A stretch of DNA of 34,749 nucleotides, taken from assembly GCA_902585365.1 (NCBI GenBank), contig CACIDF010000009.1:1-34749 (forward strand). Direction: 5' to 3'. A program made the position numbers and the translations under genes. A model generated the notes under the pieces. That model saw nothing but the letters and a program-made list of their open reading frames with translations. It was not told the DNA's origin and searched no databases. Below, one piece after another: positions 1-8,594 of the stretch. The DNA comes from an uncultured Pelagibacteraceae bacterium (GTDB taxonomy: Bacteria > Pseudomonadota > Alphaproteobacteria > Pelagibacterales > Pelagibacteraceae). Within the stretch, counting starts at the first letter, position 1. Each line of letters begins with the position of its first letter.

Positions 1-10
1 GAGACAGATA

Positions 11-961
11 TCATGTAATTTTTTGAACTTTCTCTTGTATATTTTTTTTAATGTTCCTACTTTTGTGAGTAACGAAAGTATCTGTCATAAAGTAATCACC
101 AGATACTTCTATACCTTTAACTAGTTCGCCATTTGTAATTCCTGTAGCACAAAATATACTGTCTCCTCTAACAATGTCTTTTAATTCATATTTTTTTTTT
201 AGATCAACGATACCCATATCTTTTGCTCTTTTGATTGCAATTTCATCATCAAATATAAATCGACCTTGAAAACCACAATTATAAGCATCAAGTGCACATG
301 CAGCTAAAATCCCTTCTGGTCCACCACCTATACCCAAAAAAAGATCTACTTCGTATTTTTTGTCTGTTACTAATAGTGCACCTGAAACATCTCCGTCAGA
401 AATTAATTTAGTTTTTAATTTTAATTTCTTAGCTTCTTCAATAATGTTTTTATGTCTAGGTCTGTCTAGAATACAAATGGTTATATCTTCAAATTTTTTT
501 TTTTTAAAATCAGCCAAATTTTTTATATTTTTTGAAAAATTATAGTCTAAATCTATAACACCTTTTTCTATGTCAGAACCATAAGCTATTTTACTCATAT
601 AAGTTTCTGGTGCATTTAATAAATTATTTTTATATGAAGCAGCAATAACGGACAATGCACCAGGTAAATTATTGGCAGCAAAATTTGTTCCTTCTAAGGG
701 GTCAACAGCAATATCAATATCTGGCCCATCATTATTTCCCAAAATTTCTCCGATGTATAACATTGGGGCTTCATCTATTTCACCCTCTCCTATTACCACT
801 CTTCCCTTCATTTCAATATTATTTAGAACTTTTCTCATGGCATTTGTTGCAAGCTTGTCCACCTCATTCTTATCCTTTTTTCCAATTTTAGGAAGTGTTG
901 CTATTGATGCTTGTTGTGTAACTTTAACAAATTCTTTTAAAAATTTTTCTTCAATGTCCAT
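11..961 (-). CDS. glpX: Class II fructose-1,6-bisphosphatase GlpX
   Basis: Predicted to hydrolyse fructose-1,6-bisphosphate to fructose-6-phosphate in the cytoplasm, the committed step of gluconeogenesis. The 316-residue protein has the hallmarks of the GlpX family: GEGEIDEAPML near residue 58, the metal/phosphate motif DPLEGT near residue 88, and GGGPEG near residue 213. Length is close to the usual 320-335. The ATG overlaps the stop of the upstream SbmA-like gene by one base (TAATG), so translation is probably coupled. It is the last gene of the tRNA-Pro/NDUFS4/SbmA-like unit. A run of 12 A residues (coding strand) lies inside the gene and encodes four lysines with the frame intact. Family assignment is firm; operon membership is inferred from spacing. 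Confidence 0.95.
   Translation of the reverse strand: MDIEEKFLKEFVKVTQQASIATLPKIGKKDKNEVDKLATNAMRKVLNNIEMKGRVVIGEGEIDEAPMLYIGEILGNNDGPDIDIAVDPLEGTNFAANNLPGALSVIAASYKNNLLNAPETYMSKIAYGSDIEKGVIDLDYNFSKNIKNLADFKKKKFEDITICILDRPRHKNIIEEAKKLKLKTKLISDGDVSGALLVTDKKYEVDLFLGIGGGPEGILAACALDAYNCGFQGRFIFDDEIAIKRAKDMGIVDLKKKYELKDIVRGDSIFCATGITNGELVKGIEVSGDYFMTDTFVTHKSRNIKKNIQEKVQKIT
494..505 (-). repeat. 12-base poly-A tract inside glpX
   Basis: Twelve consecutive T on the plus strand, which are A on the coding strand, encode four consecutive lysines (codons AAA x4) in glpX. It is the longest homopolymer I noticed in the window. The reading frame is continuous through it. Tracts of this length are prone to polymerase slippage, but nothing here shows that slippage is used. 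Confidence 0.9.
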
Positions 962-1950
962 TAAGCTTTTACTTCATCAGGCACATTATTTAATTTAGTT
1001 TCAAATTCTGATAATCGTCTTTGAACAGAAATTAATTCTACTATTATTGGCCAACTTCTTACTAAATATTGTAATGAGTTTTCTACTTTATTAAAAGCTC
1101 TTGCGATTTGTTGAACAAATCCTAACGTGATAGCTCCAGTGACTATTGTTGGTGCTAAAGCTACATATGGAACAATTACCATTCCTTGTAGATAACTCCA
1201 TTTAACTGCATTAAAATATAAATAGTGAAAGTACATTTTAAAATGTATTTTACGAACGTTTCCATACAAAAGATTTACACTACTTGATCCTGCATTATTT
1301 ATGTTGTCCTCTCCTAATACCAACTCTTTTCTGTATGCGGCCTCTTCTTTTTGAATATCATATTCAATACCAGGTAATTTAAATCCAACGGCAGCGAGTA
1401 ATAAAGTTCCACCTAAGGCCGATACTATAGCCACCCAAACTAAAGCATGATTAACTTCACCAAAAAAAGGTAACATAGTTATTTGTTTCGATAGTCCCCA
1501 TAATATTGGTAAAAAAGCAACGAGCGTCATTAAGCTTCTTAGAAGCTCCACACCCAAACCTTCCATAATTCTAGCAAATTTTAAAGTGTCTTCTTGAACT
1601 CTTTGTGAAGCCCCTTCTGTTAATCGAGCTTTATACCAATTTTCATGGTAATAATCCGCCATTGCTGTTCTCCATCTAAACGTCCAATGACTAGTAAAAT
1701 AATCTGTAGCAACAGAAATGACCATCCACACACCAGCAATTTTAGCAAATGTTAAAAGATAAGATATAAATTCTTTCTCAGATACTGAGTTTGGGGTTGT
1801 TAAGGCCTTTTGTAAAGTATCATAAAATTCACCAAACCATTCATTAATCATTACATCAAGTTGAACTTGGTACCATGTTGAAACTAATATTATTAATGAA
1901 CCAAATATGCTCCAAGGATACCATCTTTTATTTGTAAAAAATTTAAACAT
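961..1950 (-). CDS. SbmA/BacA-like peptide transporter, short form
   Basis: Inner-membrane protein of the SbmA/BacA family, whose characterised members take up proline-rich and other peptides using the proton gradient. Recognisable family segments are WYQVQLDVMINEWFGEFYD near residue 25, FRWRTAMADYYHENW near residue 91, EGASQRVQEDT near residue 112, the EAAYRKELV segment near residue 224 and the LYFHYLYFN-like segment near residue 240. It has several hydrophobic helices and no ATPase domain. At 329 residues it is about 75-80 shorter than E. coli SbmA (406); by eye its start aligns to about SbmA residue 80, so the first membrane segments are absent. The gene follows the NDUFS4-like gene with no gap and overlaps glpX by one base. 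Substrate unknown. Confidence 0.85.
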   Translation of the reverse strand: MFKFFTNKRWYPWSIFGSLIILVSTWYQVQLDVMINEWFGEFYDTLQKALTTPNSVSEKEFISYLLTFAKIAGVWMVISVATDYFTSHWTFRWRTAMADYYHENWYKARLTEGASQRVQEDTLKFARIMEGLGVELLRSLMTLVAFLPILWGLSKQITMLPFFGEVNHALVWVAIVSALGGTLLLAAVGFKLPGIEYDIQKEEAAYRKELVLGEDNINNAGSSSVNLLYGNVRKIHFKMYFHYLYFNAVKWSYLQGMVIVPYVALAPTIVTGAITLGFVQQIARAFNKVENSLQYLVRSWPIIVELISVQRRLSEFETKLNNVPDEVKA

Positions 1951-2238
1951 TTATTCTAAAAAATTATCAGTATACGATTTTTTAACGAAAGATCTTTGGT
2001 TATTTTCAATTAAAATAAATTCGATTTTATTTTTATTTGCGTATTCTATTGCTTGATCTTTTGTATCAAAAAAAAGTTTTAATTCAGATAGAGTATTTGA
2101 GGAACTTTCCCAACCCATTAAAGGGTTAATAGATATCGAATCGTCAATATATTCAAGTATCCACCTTTTAGTTTTGCCAATACCCGATTGCATTGATGTT
2201 TTGGTAGGCTTATATATTTTTGCTTTTTTCTTTGTCAT
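1951..2238 (-). CDS. NDUFS4-like complex I accessory subunit (ETC complex I subunit region)
   Basis: A 95-residue homologue of the mitochondrial 18 kDa complex I subunit NDUFS4, an alphaproteobacterial and mitochondrial protein of the peripheral NADH-oxidising arm. Diagnostic segments are KIYKPTKTSMQSG at residues 8-20, TKRWILEY at 23-30, the MGWESSSNT stretch near 41-49 and LFFDTKDQAIEYANKNKI near 55-72. There is no signal or membrane segment, so it should act at the cytoplasmic arm of NADH:quinone oxidoreductase. The start codon lies 3 nt after the CCA end of tRNA-Pro, leaving no room for a promoter or Shine-Dalgarno site, so the gene must be read from the tRNA transcript. The neighbouring tRNA-Pro is common for this gene in alphaproteobacteria. 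Confidence 0.92.
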   Translation of the reverse strand: MTKKKAKIYKPTKTSMQSGIGKTKRWILEYIDDSISINPLMGWESSSNTLSELKLFFDTKDQAIEYANKNKIEFILIENNQRSFVKKSYTDNFLE

Positions 2239-2241
2239 AAA

Positions 2242-2318
<77 letters not shown>

Positions 2319-2397
2319 AATTTGAATACTATTACAGTAGATAACCTAATTTTTAAAGGATAAAGAGATCAAAAATAAAAGAATTTTAAATAGAATC

Positions 2398-2406
2398 TGA
2401 TATATA
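2398..2406 (+). promoter_or_regulatory. Extended -10 element before the zinc-ribbon gene
   Basis: The sequence TGATATATA fits an extended -10 element (TGn followed by TATATA). Its end lies 7 nt before the ATG at 2414, which would put the transcript start at or next to the start codon. No convincing -35 is visible. AT-rich sequence makes chance matches likely. Confidence 0.35.
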
Positions 2407-2413
2407 AGAAATT

Positions 2414-2878
2414 ATGATTATTGTTTGTCCCTGTGATCAAAAAAGTTTTAATATTGATGATAAATTAATACCTAAAGAAGGTCGATTGGTAAAATGTGGA
2501 GTATGTAATCATACATGGTTTTTTAAGCCATCGAAAGATATTAAAAAAAAACAAGACGCTGCGACACCGAATACAACAATTAAGGAAAAAGGAAACAAGG
2601 AGTTTATACAGGTTAAACAAAATAAAGAAGTCATAAAACCAAAAGTAGATAAAACAAAAGAAAATAAAAAATATTTACCTGCGATCAAGAGAGAAAGAAG
2701 CAAAAATTTTTCTAAGCTATTTTTGGTTTTCTTAATAACGATAATAGCTATTGTTATCTTAATAGACACTTTTAAGGTCCCCTTGGGCTATATAATTCCA
2801 AATATCAACTTTTATTTAGACAATTTATATCAAAGTTTGATAGATATAAAATTATTTACAATAAATTTAATTAATTAA
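2414..2878 (+). CDS. Zinc-ribbon (MJ0042-type) single-pass membrane protein
   Basis: A 154-residue protein with an N-terminal zinc-ribbon of the MJ0042 type, a lysine-rich linker (about 37-95) and one membrane helix at about 98-122. The ribbon has Cys5, Cys7, Cys28 and Cys31 followed by NHTW. The first knuckle reads CPC rather than the usual CPxC, as if one residue were deleted. Such proteins are common in alphaproteobacteria and their function is not established. The gene starts a plus-strand unit and nhaA follows after 4 nt. The short C-terminal tail after the helix has no recognisable domain. The start is the first ATG, placed just after a -10-like element. Confidence 0.8.
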   Translation: MIIVCPCDQKSFNIDDKLIPKEGRLVKCGVCNHTWFFKPSKDIKKKQDAATPNTTIKEKGNKEFIQVKQNKEVIKPKVDKTKENKKYLPAIKRERSKNFSKLFLVFLITIIAIVILIDTFKVPLGYIIPNINFYLDNLYQSLIDIKLFTINLIN

Positions 2879-2882
2879 AAAA

Positions 2883-4055
2883 ATGTTAAAATACTTATCA
2901 AGTCCGTTTAAGTGGTTCTTTAAATTAGAAGCTGCAAGTGGTTTAGTTTTATTAATAAGTGCAATATTAGCTTTAATAGTAAGTAACTCAGATTTATCCA
3001 AAATTTATTTTGAAACCTTGGATAAATATTTATTTATTGGAATAAATAATTTCGGAATAAAATTATCTGTTCTGCATTGGATTAATGACGCCTTAATGGC
3101 GATATTCTTTTTTTTTGTTACTCTAGAAATTAAAAGAGAATTTATTGAAGGAGAATTGTCTAATTTTAAACAAGCAATGCTTCCAATAATGGGGGCAATT
3201 GGAGGCATGGTTGTACCAGCGCTAGTCTATATTTTTATAAATTATGGTGATACGGAAACATTAAGAGGATGGGCAATACCATCAGCTACAGATATTGCTT
3301 TTTCTTTAGGAGTTTTGTCATTATTAGGATCGAGAGTTCCTATATCATTAAAAGTTTTTTTAACAGCTTTAGCAATAATTGATGACTTAGGAGCAATCAT
3401 TATAATTGCTTTTTTCTATACAGGTGACTTGAAAATTCATTATTTGGGATTAATTGTTGTAACTTTCATATTATTATTAATTTTAAATAAATTTAACGTT
3501 AAAAACTTTATACTTTATCTTTTAATCGGTATTGTAATGTGGGATTTTACTCATCAATCAGGTATACATGCCACAATAGCTGGAGTTTTATTAGCAACAA
3601 CTATTCCTCATAGAAAAAAACCTAAGGAATTTTCATTATTAATCAAGATTGAACATGCAATAAGTCCTTATGTTGCATTTGGTATAATGCCATTGTTTGC
3701 TTTTGCCAATGCAGGTGTTTCTTTAGAAGGATTGTCTTTATCATCCTTCATGTCAAAAGTTCCATTGGGTATTTTATTAGGATTATTTTTAGGAAAACAA
3801 TTTGGTGTTTTTATTTTTTCATACCTTTCAATTAAATTTAAATTAGCGCAAATGCCATCGAAAGCTAACTGGATTAATTTTTACGGTGTAGGGGTTTTAA
3901 CTGGTATCGGATTTACTATGAGTTTGTTCGTAGGTAATTTAGCATTTATAGATAACATGAGTTATATGGATGGTGTTAAAATTGGAGTTTTAGGTGGGTC
4001 ATTATTATCAACATTATTTGGATATTTTCTTATATTATTATCTCCAAAGAAATGA
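2883..4055 (+). CDS. nhaA: Na+/H+ antiporter NhaA
   Basis: Inner-membrane electrogenic antiporter that expels Na+ in exchange for H+. The 390-residue length matches E. coli NhaA (388). The transport-site aspartates are present: Asp137 in SATDIAFSLG and the pair Asp167-Asp168 in AIIDDLGAII, equivalent to E. coli Asp133, Asp163 and Asp164. The TLEIKREF segment near residue 80 and the C-terminal GIGFTMSLFVGNLAF helix are also typical. Its ATG is 4 nt after the zinc-ribbon gene, and its stop overlaps the next gene in an ATGA arrangement, so the three genes are probably co-transcribed. Sodium extrusion suits a marine organism, which is an inference. Confidence 0.97.
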   Translation: MLKYLSSPFKWFFKLEAASGLVLLISAILALIVSNSDLSKIYFETLDKYLFIGINNFGIKLSVLHWINDALMAIFFFFVTLEIKREFIEGELSNFKQAMLPIMGAIGGMVVPALVYIFINYGDTETLRGWAIPSATDIAFSLGVLSLLGSRVPISLKVFLTALAIIDDLGAIIIIAFFYTGDLKIHYLGLIVVTFILLLILNKFNVKNFILYLLIGIVMWDFTHQSGIHATIAGVLLATTIPHRKKPKEFSLLIKIEHAISPYVAFGIMPLFAFANAGVSLEGLSLSSFMSKVPLGILLGLFLGKQFGVFIFSYLSIKFKLAQMPSKANWINFYGVGVLTGIGFTMSLFVGNLAFIDNMSYMDGVKIGVLGGSLLSTLFGYFLILLSPKK

Positions 4056-4618
4056 AATTTTCAAATTTTACTAAATTATTAGCAATTGTATTTTTAATGA
4101 TCTCTTTTTTTTCTACAAAAACCTTAGCGAATTATGAAAAGGTTTTTTTTGATTTTTCTGTTGAACTTGTTAATGGAAAATTAATTGATTTAAAAGAATA
4201 TAAAAATAAAAAAGCAATATTATTGGTAAACACCGCGAGTTATTGTGGTTTTACAAAACAATATAATGATATGCAAAATATTTGGGAGAAATATCAGAAT
4301 AAAGGTCTATTAGTTTTAGCTGTTCCATCGAATTCATTTAATCAAGAAAAAAAAACAGAAAAAGAGGTAAAAGAATTTTGTGAAGTGAATTTTAATATCA
4401 CTTTTCCAATTACTTCTATTTATGATGTTAAAGGTGATAGTGCACATGATATATTTAAATGGGCAAAAGAAAATCATGGAAAATCAGCAATACCTAAGTG
4501 GAATTTTCATAAAATTTTAATTAATAATGAGGGAAAAGTTGAGGATACATTTTCATCTTTTACAAACCCTACTTCAAATAAAATTATTTCTAAAATAGAA
4601 ACTTTGCTAAATATTTAG
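4052..4618 (+). CDS. Exported glutathione peroxidase family thiol peroxidase
   Basis: A 188-residue Gpx-family peroxidase that reduces hydroperoxides. The peroxidatic residue is Cys65 (NTASYCGFT), not selenocysteine. Gln98 (SFNQEK) and Trp150-Asn151 (KWNF) complete the active-site tetrad. Cys110 (EFCEVNFNITFP) is where thioredoxin-dependent Gpx enzymes carry the resolving cysteine, so thioredoxin-like reduction is more likely than glutathione. Residues 1-26 look like a signal peptide (KLLAIVFLMISFF then TLA), which suggests a periplasmic enzyme. ATGA overlap with nhaA indicates coupling. The 3' end overlaps the convergent MBL-fold gene by 12 nt. Confidence 0.92.
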   Translation: MKFSNFTKLLAIVFLMISFFSTKTLANYEKVFFDFSVELVNGKLIDLKEYKNKKAILLVNTASYCGFTKQYNDMQNIWEKYQNKGLLVLAVPSNSFNQEKKTEKEVKEFCEVNFNITFPITSIYDVKGDSAHDIFKWAKENHGKSAIPKWNFHKILINNEGKVEDTFSSFTNPTSNKIISKIETLLNI

Positions 4619-5380
4619 AGTTAAACCATCATAAGCTGGTATAACATTTTTAGGTAACTTTTTTTTAATCTGGTTGTAGTCAATAGAACTTGCTAAATTT
4701 GTTAAAATTGTTTTTTTTGGCTTTATATTTTTAATTAGTAATAGAATATCTGTTAGACAATAATGTGATGGATGTTGATTATATTGAAGGCAATCAATTA
4801 CTAAATATTTAAGATTAATAAGTGATTTTAAATCCTTTTCATGTATTTTACTTACATCACTAGCATAAGCTAATTTATTGTTAATTACATAACATATACT
4901 GTCAATATTTCCATGTTCGACCTTGATGGATTTCAGACTAATAATCTTTCCATTATCTTTATATGAATGTTTTTTTTTTAAAGAATTATTCTGTAATATA
5001 GGTGGATACTCTCTATTTTTTTTAAAACAATATCCAAATGAATTGAGTAAATACTTTTTTGTTAAATTATTAGTATATATATCTATTTTTTTTCTATTCT
5101 TTAAATAAAAAAAACGTAGTTCATTTATACCATGAGTTTGATCTGCATGATGATGGGTATAAAAAACTTTATCAATATTATTAATTTTATTCTTGATTAA
5201 TTGCTGTTTTAAATCAGGTGATGTATCGATTAAAACATTTTTATTTTTAGATTTTATTAATGCACAACATCTAGTTCTATAATTTTTTTTATTTTTTGGA
5301 TCACAATTACCAAAAAAACCATCAATTCTAGGAACTCCTAATGAACTACCGCACCCTAAAATTATAAATTTTATGGACAT
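4607..5380 (-). CDS. MBL-fold metallohydrolase, PhnP-like
   Basis: A 257-residue metallo-beta-lactamase-fold hydrolase resembling PhnP and related cyclic phosphodiesterases. It begins with the strand and loop LGCGSSLGVPRIDGFFGNC, and carries the metal motif THHHADQTHG near residue 75, a further His in VEHGN, Asp in ASDVSKIHEKD and a late His in NQHPSHYCLTD. The substrate cannot be read from the sequence. It is the last gene of the mltB-to-MBL operon and overlaps tatD by one base (TAATG). In many alphaproteobacteria a gene of this family lies directly downstream of tatD, as here. Confidence 0.85.
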   Translation of the reverse strand: MSIKFIILGCGSSLGVPRIDGFFGNCDPKNKKNYRTRCCALIKSKNKNVLIDTSPDLKQQLIKNKINNIDKVFYTHHHADQTHGINELRFFYLKNRKKIDIYTNNLTKKYLLNSFGYCFKKNREYPPILQNNSLKKKHSYKDNGKIISLKSIKVEHGNIDSICYVINNKLAYASDVSKIHEKDLKSLINLKYLVIDCLQYNQHPSHYCLTDILLLIKNIKPKKTILTNLASSIDYNQIKKKLPKNVIPAYDGLTLNI

Positions 5381-6144
5381 TAATTTACTTCAAATAATTT
5401 TTTGAAATTTTGTGAAGTTATCAATTCTATTTCTTGTGGAGAAATATTCTTTATTTTTGCCATATGTTCTAAAGTATACTTTAAATAACTAGGTTCATTA
5501 GTTTTTCCCCTTTTGGGTACCGGAGCAAGAAATGGGCTATCTGTTTCAATTAATATTTTATCTGAAGGGATAAAATTAAAGGTATTATTTAGATCTGCGC
5601 TCTTTTTAAAAGTTATAATACCACTTGCAGAAAAATATGAATTCAAATCAAGCATTTTTTTTGCAAGTTCTAAACTTCCAGTATAACAGTGCATCAAAAT
5701 TTTTATATTTTTATTTTTATATTTGTTTAATAATTCAAATGTTTCATCTTCTGCATTTCTAGAGTGTATAATAATTGGTTTATTCAATTCAATGGATGCA
5801 AGTATATGTTCTTCAAAACTATTAATTTGTGAAACTTTGTCACTATTGTTGTAGTAAAAATCTAAACCTGTTTCCCCTACCCCAATAATTTTTTTATTCT
5901 TAGAAACATTTTTAATTATTTGGTCCTTACTTATACTGTTAGTATTAGCTTCATGGGGGTGTATACCAAATGTGCCGTATATTATTTGATCTTTTTTTAC
6001 CAAATTTTCTACTTCAGAAAAGTTTTTGTTAGTTGTGCAAATAGTTAAAATTTTTTCTATACCAACATTTTTAGCCCTTTGCATAACTTCTTCAAAATTA
6101 TTAATCAGTGGTTCACGGTCTAAATGGCAATGAGAGTCAATCAT
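5380..6144 (-). CDS. tatD: TatD-family metal-dependent hydrolase
   Basis: A 254-residue TIM-barrel hydrolase of the TatD family, whose members act as metal-dependent deoxyribonucleases or related hydrolases in the cytoplasm. Motifs in order: DSHCHLD (residues 3-9), GVGETGLDFYY near 91, IHSRNA near 127, MHCYTGSLE near 151 and ETDSPFLAPVPKRGK near 200. Length is normal. Despite its name it is not part of the Tat translocase, which lies 24 kb away. It overlaps metG by 8 nt and the MBL gene by 1 nt. Confidence 0.95.
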   Translation of the reverse strand: MIDSHCHLDREPLINNFEEVMQRAKNVGIEKILTICTTNKNFSEVENLVKKDQIIYGTFGIHPHEANTNSISKDQIIKNVSKNKKIIGVGETGLDFYYNNSDKVSQINSFEEHILASIELNKPIIIHSRNAEDETFELLNKYKNKNIKILMHCYTGSLELAKKMLDLNSYFSASGIITFKKSADLNNTFNFIPSDKILIETDSPFLAPVPKRGKTNEPSYLKYTLEHMAKIKNISPQEIELITSQNFKKLFEVN

Positions 6145-7672
6145 TTATTATCTTTTTAATAAGTATATTAATTTTATTTATTTTCATACCTTGTTTTAAA
6201 AACTCATTATTTAGCAATGAATTAAAGATGATATCTTTTTCTTTAATATTAAAAATATTTAAAGCTTTTAAAGAAGTTTCAGGTATAATTGGATACATTA
6301 AAATAGAAATTTTTCTAATTAATTCTAAGCTAACATAGATAATAGTATTTAATCTATTAGTATCGTTTTTTTTATTCCAGGGTTCTTGGTCATTAAAATA
6401 TTTATTAGCTCCAAACAAAGTCTCCATTAAAAAATTCATATAAAAATTTATATCTTGTTTATTTACCGCATTTTCAATTTTACTGTAATTTTCTTTAAAT
6501 CCATTTAATATATTTAAATCTTCATTATTAAATTTTATATTTTTTGGGATTTCTAAATTTAAATTTTTTTCATTAAAAGATATTACTCTCTGACATAAGT
6601 TACCGTAATTGTTAGCAAGATCACTATTGATACAATTTTCTAATTTTTCTTTTGATATATTGCCATCGTTGCCAAAAGAAACTTCTTTTAATAAATAAAA
6701 TCTTAAAGGATCAAGACCATATTTATCAATAATTTCTAAGGGGTCTAATATATTTCCTTTCGATTTAGACATTTTTTCCTCATTAGATAAAATCCAACCA
6801 TGACCGTATATAGTTTTAGGCAAAGGTAAATTTGCTGCTAACAAAAAAGCTGGCCAGTAAACAGCGTGAAACCTTAATATGTCTTTACCAATTATGTGGA
6901 CAGATGCAGGCCAGAAATTCTTATATTTATCATTATCAATATTAGGATAATCAAGTGCGCTCAAATAATTTGTTAGTGCATCTAACCATACGTAAATAAT
7001 ATGGTTTTTGTGGGAGGGAACATTTATCCCCCAAGATATAGATTTTCTACTTACAGATAAATCTTTAAGTCCTCCTTTAACAAAACTGATAACTTCATTT
7101 CTTCTACTTTCCGGTCTTATAAATCCAGGATTTTTATCATAATAATCCAGTAATTTTTTTTCCCAATTTGATAATTTAAAGAAAAAAGACTCTTCTTCAA
7201 CCCATTCGACTTTTGAACCTGATAATTTGTTTACTTTAACATTATCTTTGTCTTCAATTTCACTTTCAGAATAAAAGGCTTCATCAGATACAGAATACCA
7301 ACCTGAATATTTAGATAAATATATCTCATTTTTTTTTTCTAAAATATTCCATAAATTTTCAACTGCCATTTTATGACGTTTTTCAGTTGTTCTAATAAAA
7401 TCATCATTTGAAAGATTTAAAATAGCAGACAAATCTTTAAAATTTGAGCTTATTTCATTACAAAAATCTAAGGGATCTTTTTTTGCTTCTAATGCTGCTC
7501 TTTGGATTTTTTGGCCATGCTCATCTGTACCAGTTAAAAAAAAAACATTATGTTCGCTGATTCTTTTAAATCTTGCAAAAAAATCAGCAACTATACTTGA
7601 GTATGCATGTCCCATATGAGGTTTTGCTGATGGATAATAAATTGGTGTAGTGATATAATAGTTATTTTTCAT
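6137..7672 (-). CDS. metG: Methionyl-tRNA synthetase
   Basis: Class I aminoacyl-tRNA synthetase that charges tRNA-Met. The HIGH-type motif is PSAKPHMGHAYSS (residues 14-26) and the KMSKS motif is EEKMSKSKGN near residue 297. The 511-residue protein ends after the anticodon-binding domain, without the C-terminal EMAP-like dimerisation domain of longer MetRS. The connective peptide around GWYSVSDEAFYSESEIE has no cysteine knuckle, so this is a MetRS form without bound zinc; I recall this as common in alphaproteobacteria. It overlaps holB by 11 nt and tatD by 8 nt. Confidence 0.97.
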   Translation of the reverse strand: MKNNYYITTPIYYPSAKPHMGHAYSSIVADFFARFKRISEHNVFFLTGTDEHGQKIQRAALEAKKDPLDFCNEISSNFKDLSAILNLSNDDFIRTTEKRHKMAVENLWNILEKKNEIYLSKYSGWYSVSDEAFYSESEIEDKDNVKVNKLSGSKVEWVEEESFFFKLSNWEKKLLDYYDKNPGFIRPESRRNEVISFVKGGLKDLSVSRKSISWGINVPSHKNHIIYVWLDALTNYLSALDYPNIDNDKYKNFWPASVHIIGKDILRFHAVYWPAFLLAANLPLPKTIYGHGWILSNEEKMSKSKGNILDPLEIIDKYGLDPLRFYLLKEVSFGNDGNISKEKLENCINSDLANNYGNLCQRVISFNEKNLNLEIPKNIKFNNEDLNILNGFKENYSKIENAVNKQDINFYMNFLMETLFGANKYFNDQEPWNKKNDTNRLNTIIYVSLELIRKISILMYPIIPETSLKALNIFNIKEKDIIFNSLLNNEFLKQGMKINKINILIKKIIND

Positions 7673-8594
7673 TATAAATTAAATTCTTAAATTCTAAAAC
7701 ATACGACTCAAAGTCTAGATTAAATTTAGTAACATCATCAAATCTTTGTGTAAAATACTTCAATAAATAAAAATATTTATTATTATGTTCCTTTTTAATT
7801 TTTTTATAAAGAAATAATTGAACTAATAAAAAAAAATTTTTTAAGACAAATTCATTTTTTTTATAATCTTTTTTTTTAAGTATATCGGATAAAAGATTAT
7901 CTAGATTAATATCGTTTATCTGTAAATTATTTTTATTACAATATTCTAACAAACTTTTAAAAAAAAGAGGGCTGATATATTTATTTTTAAAATCAGAACT
8001 TAAATCATTAAATTGATTATTTAGTATTTCATTTATTCTTTTTTCACGATCCTCATTATTCAGAAAAAATTTAAATTGTATACATCTGGATTTGATTGTA
8101 GTTAACAGTTTTTTTTTAATGTCATGAACCAATATAAAAAAAACATTATTCAAATTTTCCTCTAACGATTTAAGTAAAGAATTTGAGGAAGACAAATTCA
8201 AATATTCACTTCCATCTATCAACACAATCTTTGGCTTATTGCTGAATGATGTTATATTTAGAAAATTTTTCATATTTTTGATTTGTTCAATATCAATATT
8301 CTTTTTTTTATCTTTTAATGAAATTAGAAATAGATTTGGGTGAATATTTTTGAGCAAAAGATTATAAGTTTTGTTATTAGAATTAATTTTGTTAGTAGTT
8401 ATACAATATTCATTATCCTCATCTTTTGACAATATGAAATTAATTAAATGGTAAGCCACGTTTAATTTGCCAATACCTTTTTCTCCAGTAAATAATATTG
8501 TTTGTGGTAATTTTCTATTAATATATAAATTAGAAATAAAATTTATTTCTTTTTTAAATGTAGATAGTTCTTTGCTAAAAATTTCTTCACCCAT
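7662..8594 (-). CDS. holB: DNA polymerase III delta-prime subunit
   Basis: A 310-residue AAA+ clamp-loader subunit. It has a P-loop-like GEKGIGKLN near residue 37 in which the usual Ser/Thr after Lys is Leu, and the sensor/arginine-finger motif KSRC near residue 169. Delta-prime does not hydrolyse ATP in characterised bacteria, so a decayed P-loop fits. The cysteine zinc module seen in many clamp-loader subunits is absent. The C-terminal part is lysine-rich and poorly conserved. Position between tmk and metG is the usual alphaproteobacterial place for this gene and supports the call. It overlaps both neighbours by 8-11 nt. Confidence 0.88.
   Translation of the reverse strand: MGEEIFSKELSTFKKEINFISNLYINRKLPQTILFTGEKGIGKLNVAYHLINFILSKDEDNEYCITTNKINSNNKTYNLLLKNIHPNLFLISLKDKKKNIDIEQIKNMKNFLNITSFSNKPKIVLIDGSEYLNLSSSNSLLKSLEENLNNVFFILVHDIKKKLLTTIKSRCIQFKFFLNNEDREKRINEILNNQFNDLSSDFKNKYISPLFFKSLLEYCNKNNLQINDINLDNLLSDILKKKDYKKNEFVLKNFFLLVQLFLYKKIKKEHNNKYFYLLKYFTQRFDDVTKFNLDFESYVLEFKNLIYNEK

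Noticed and set aside
2319..2413. A promoter for tRNA-Pro in the 95-bp gap (TGTAAT at 2336-2331, minus strand).
   Set aside because: No acceptable -35 is found at 15-18 bp and the hexamer is only a partial match, so it was not listed as a feature, although a promoter must exist here.
5380..6144. Functional link between tatD and the Tat translocase.
   Set aside because: TatD proteins are metal-dependent hydrolases that are not needed for Tat export; here the gene sits in a different operon.
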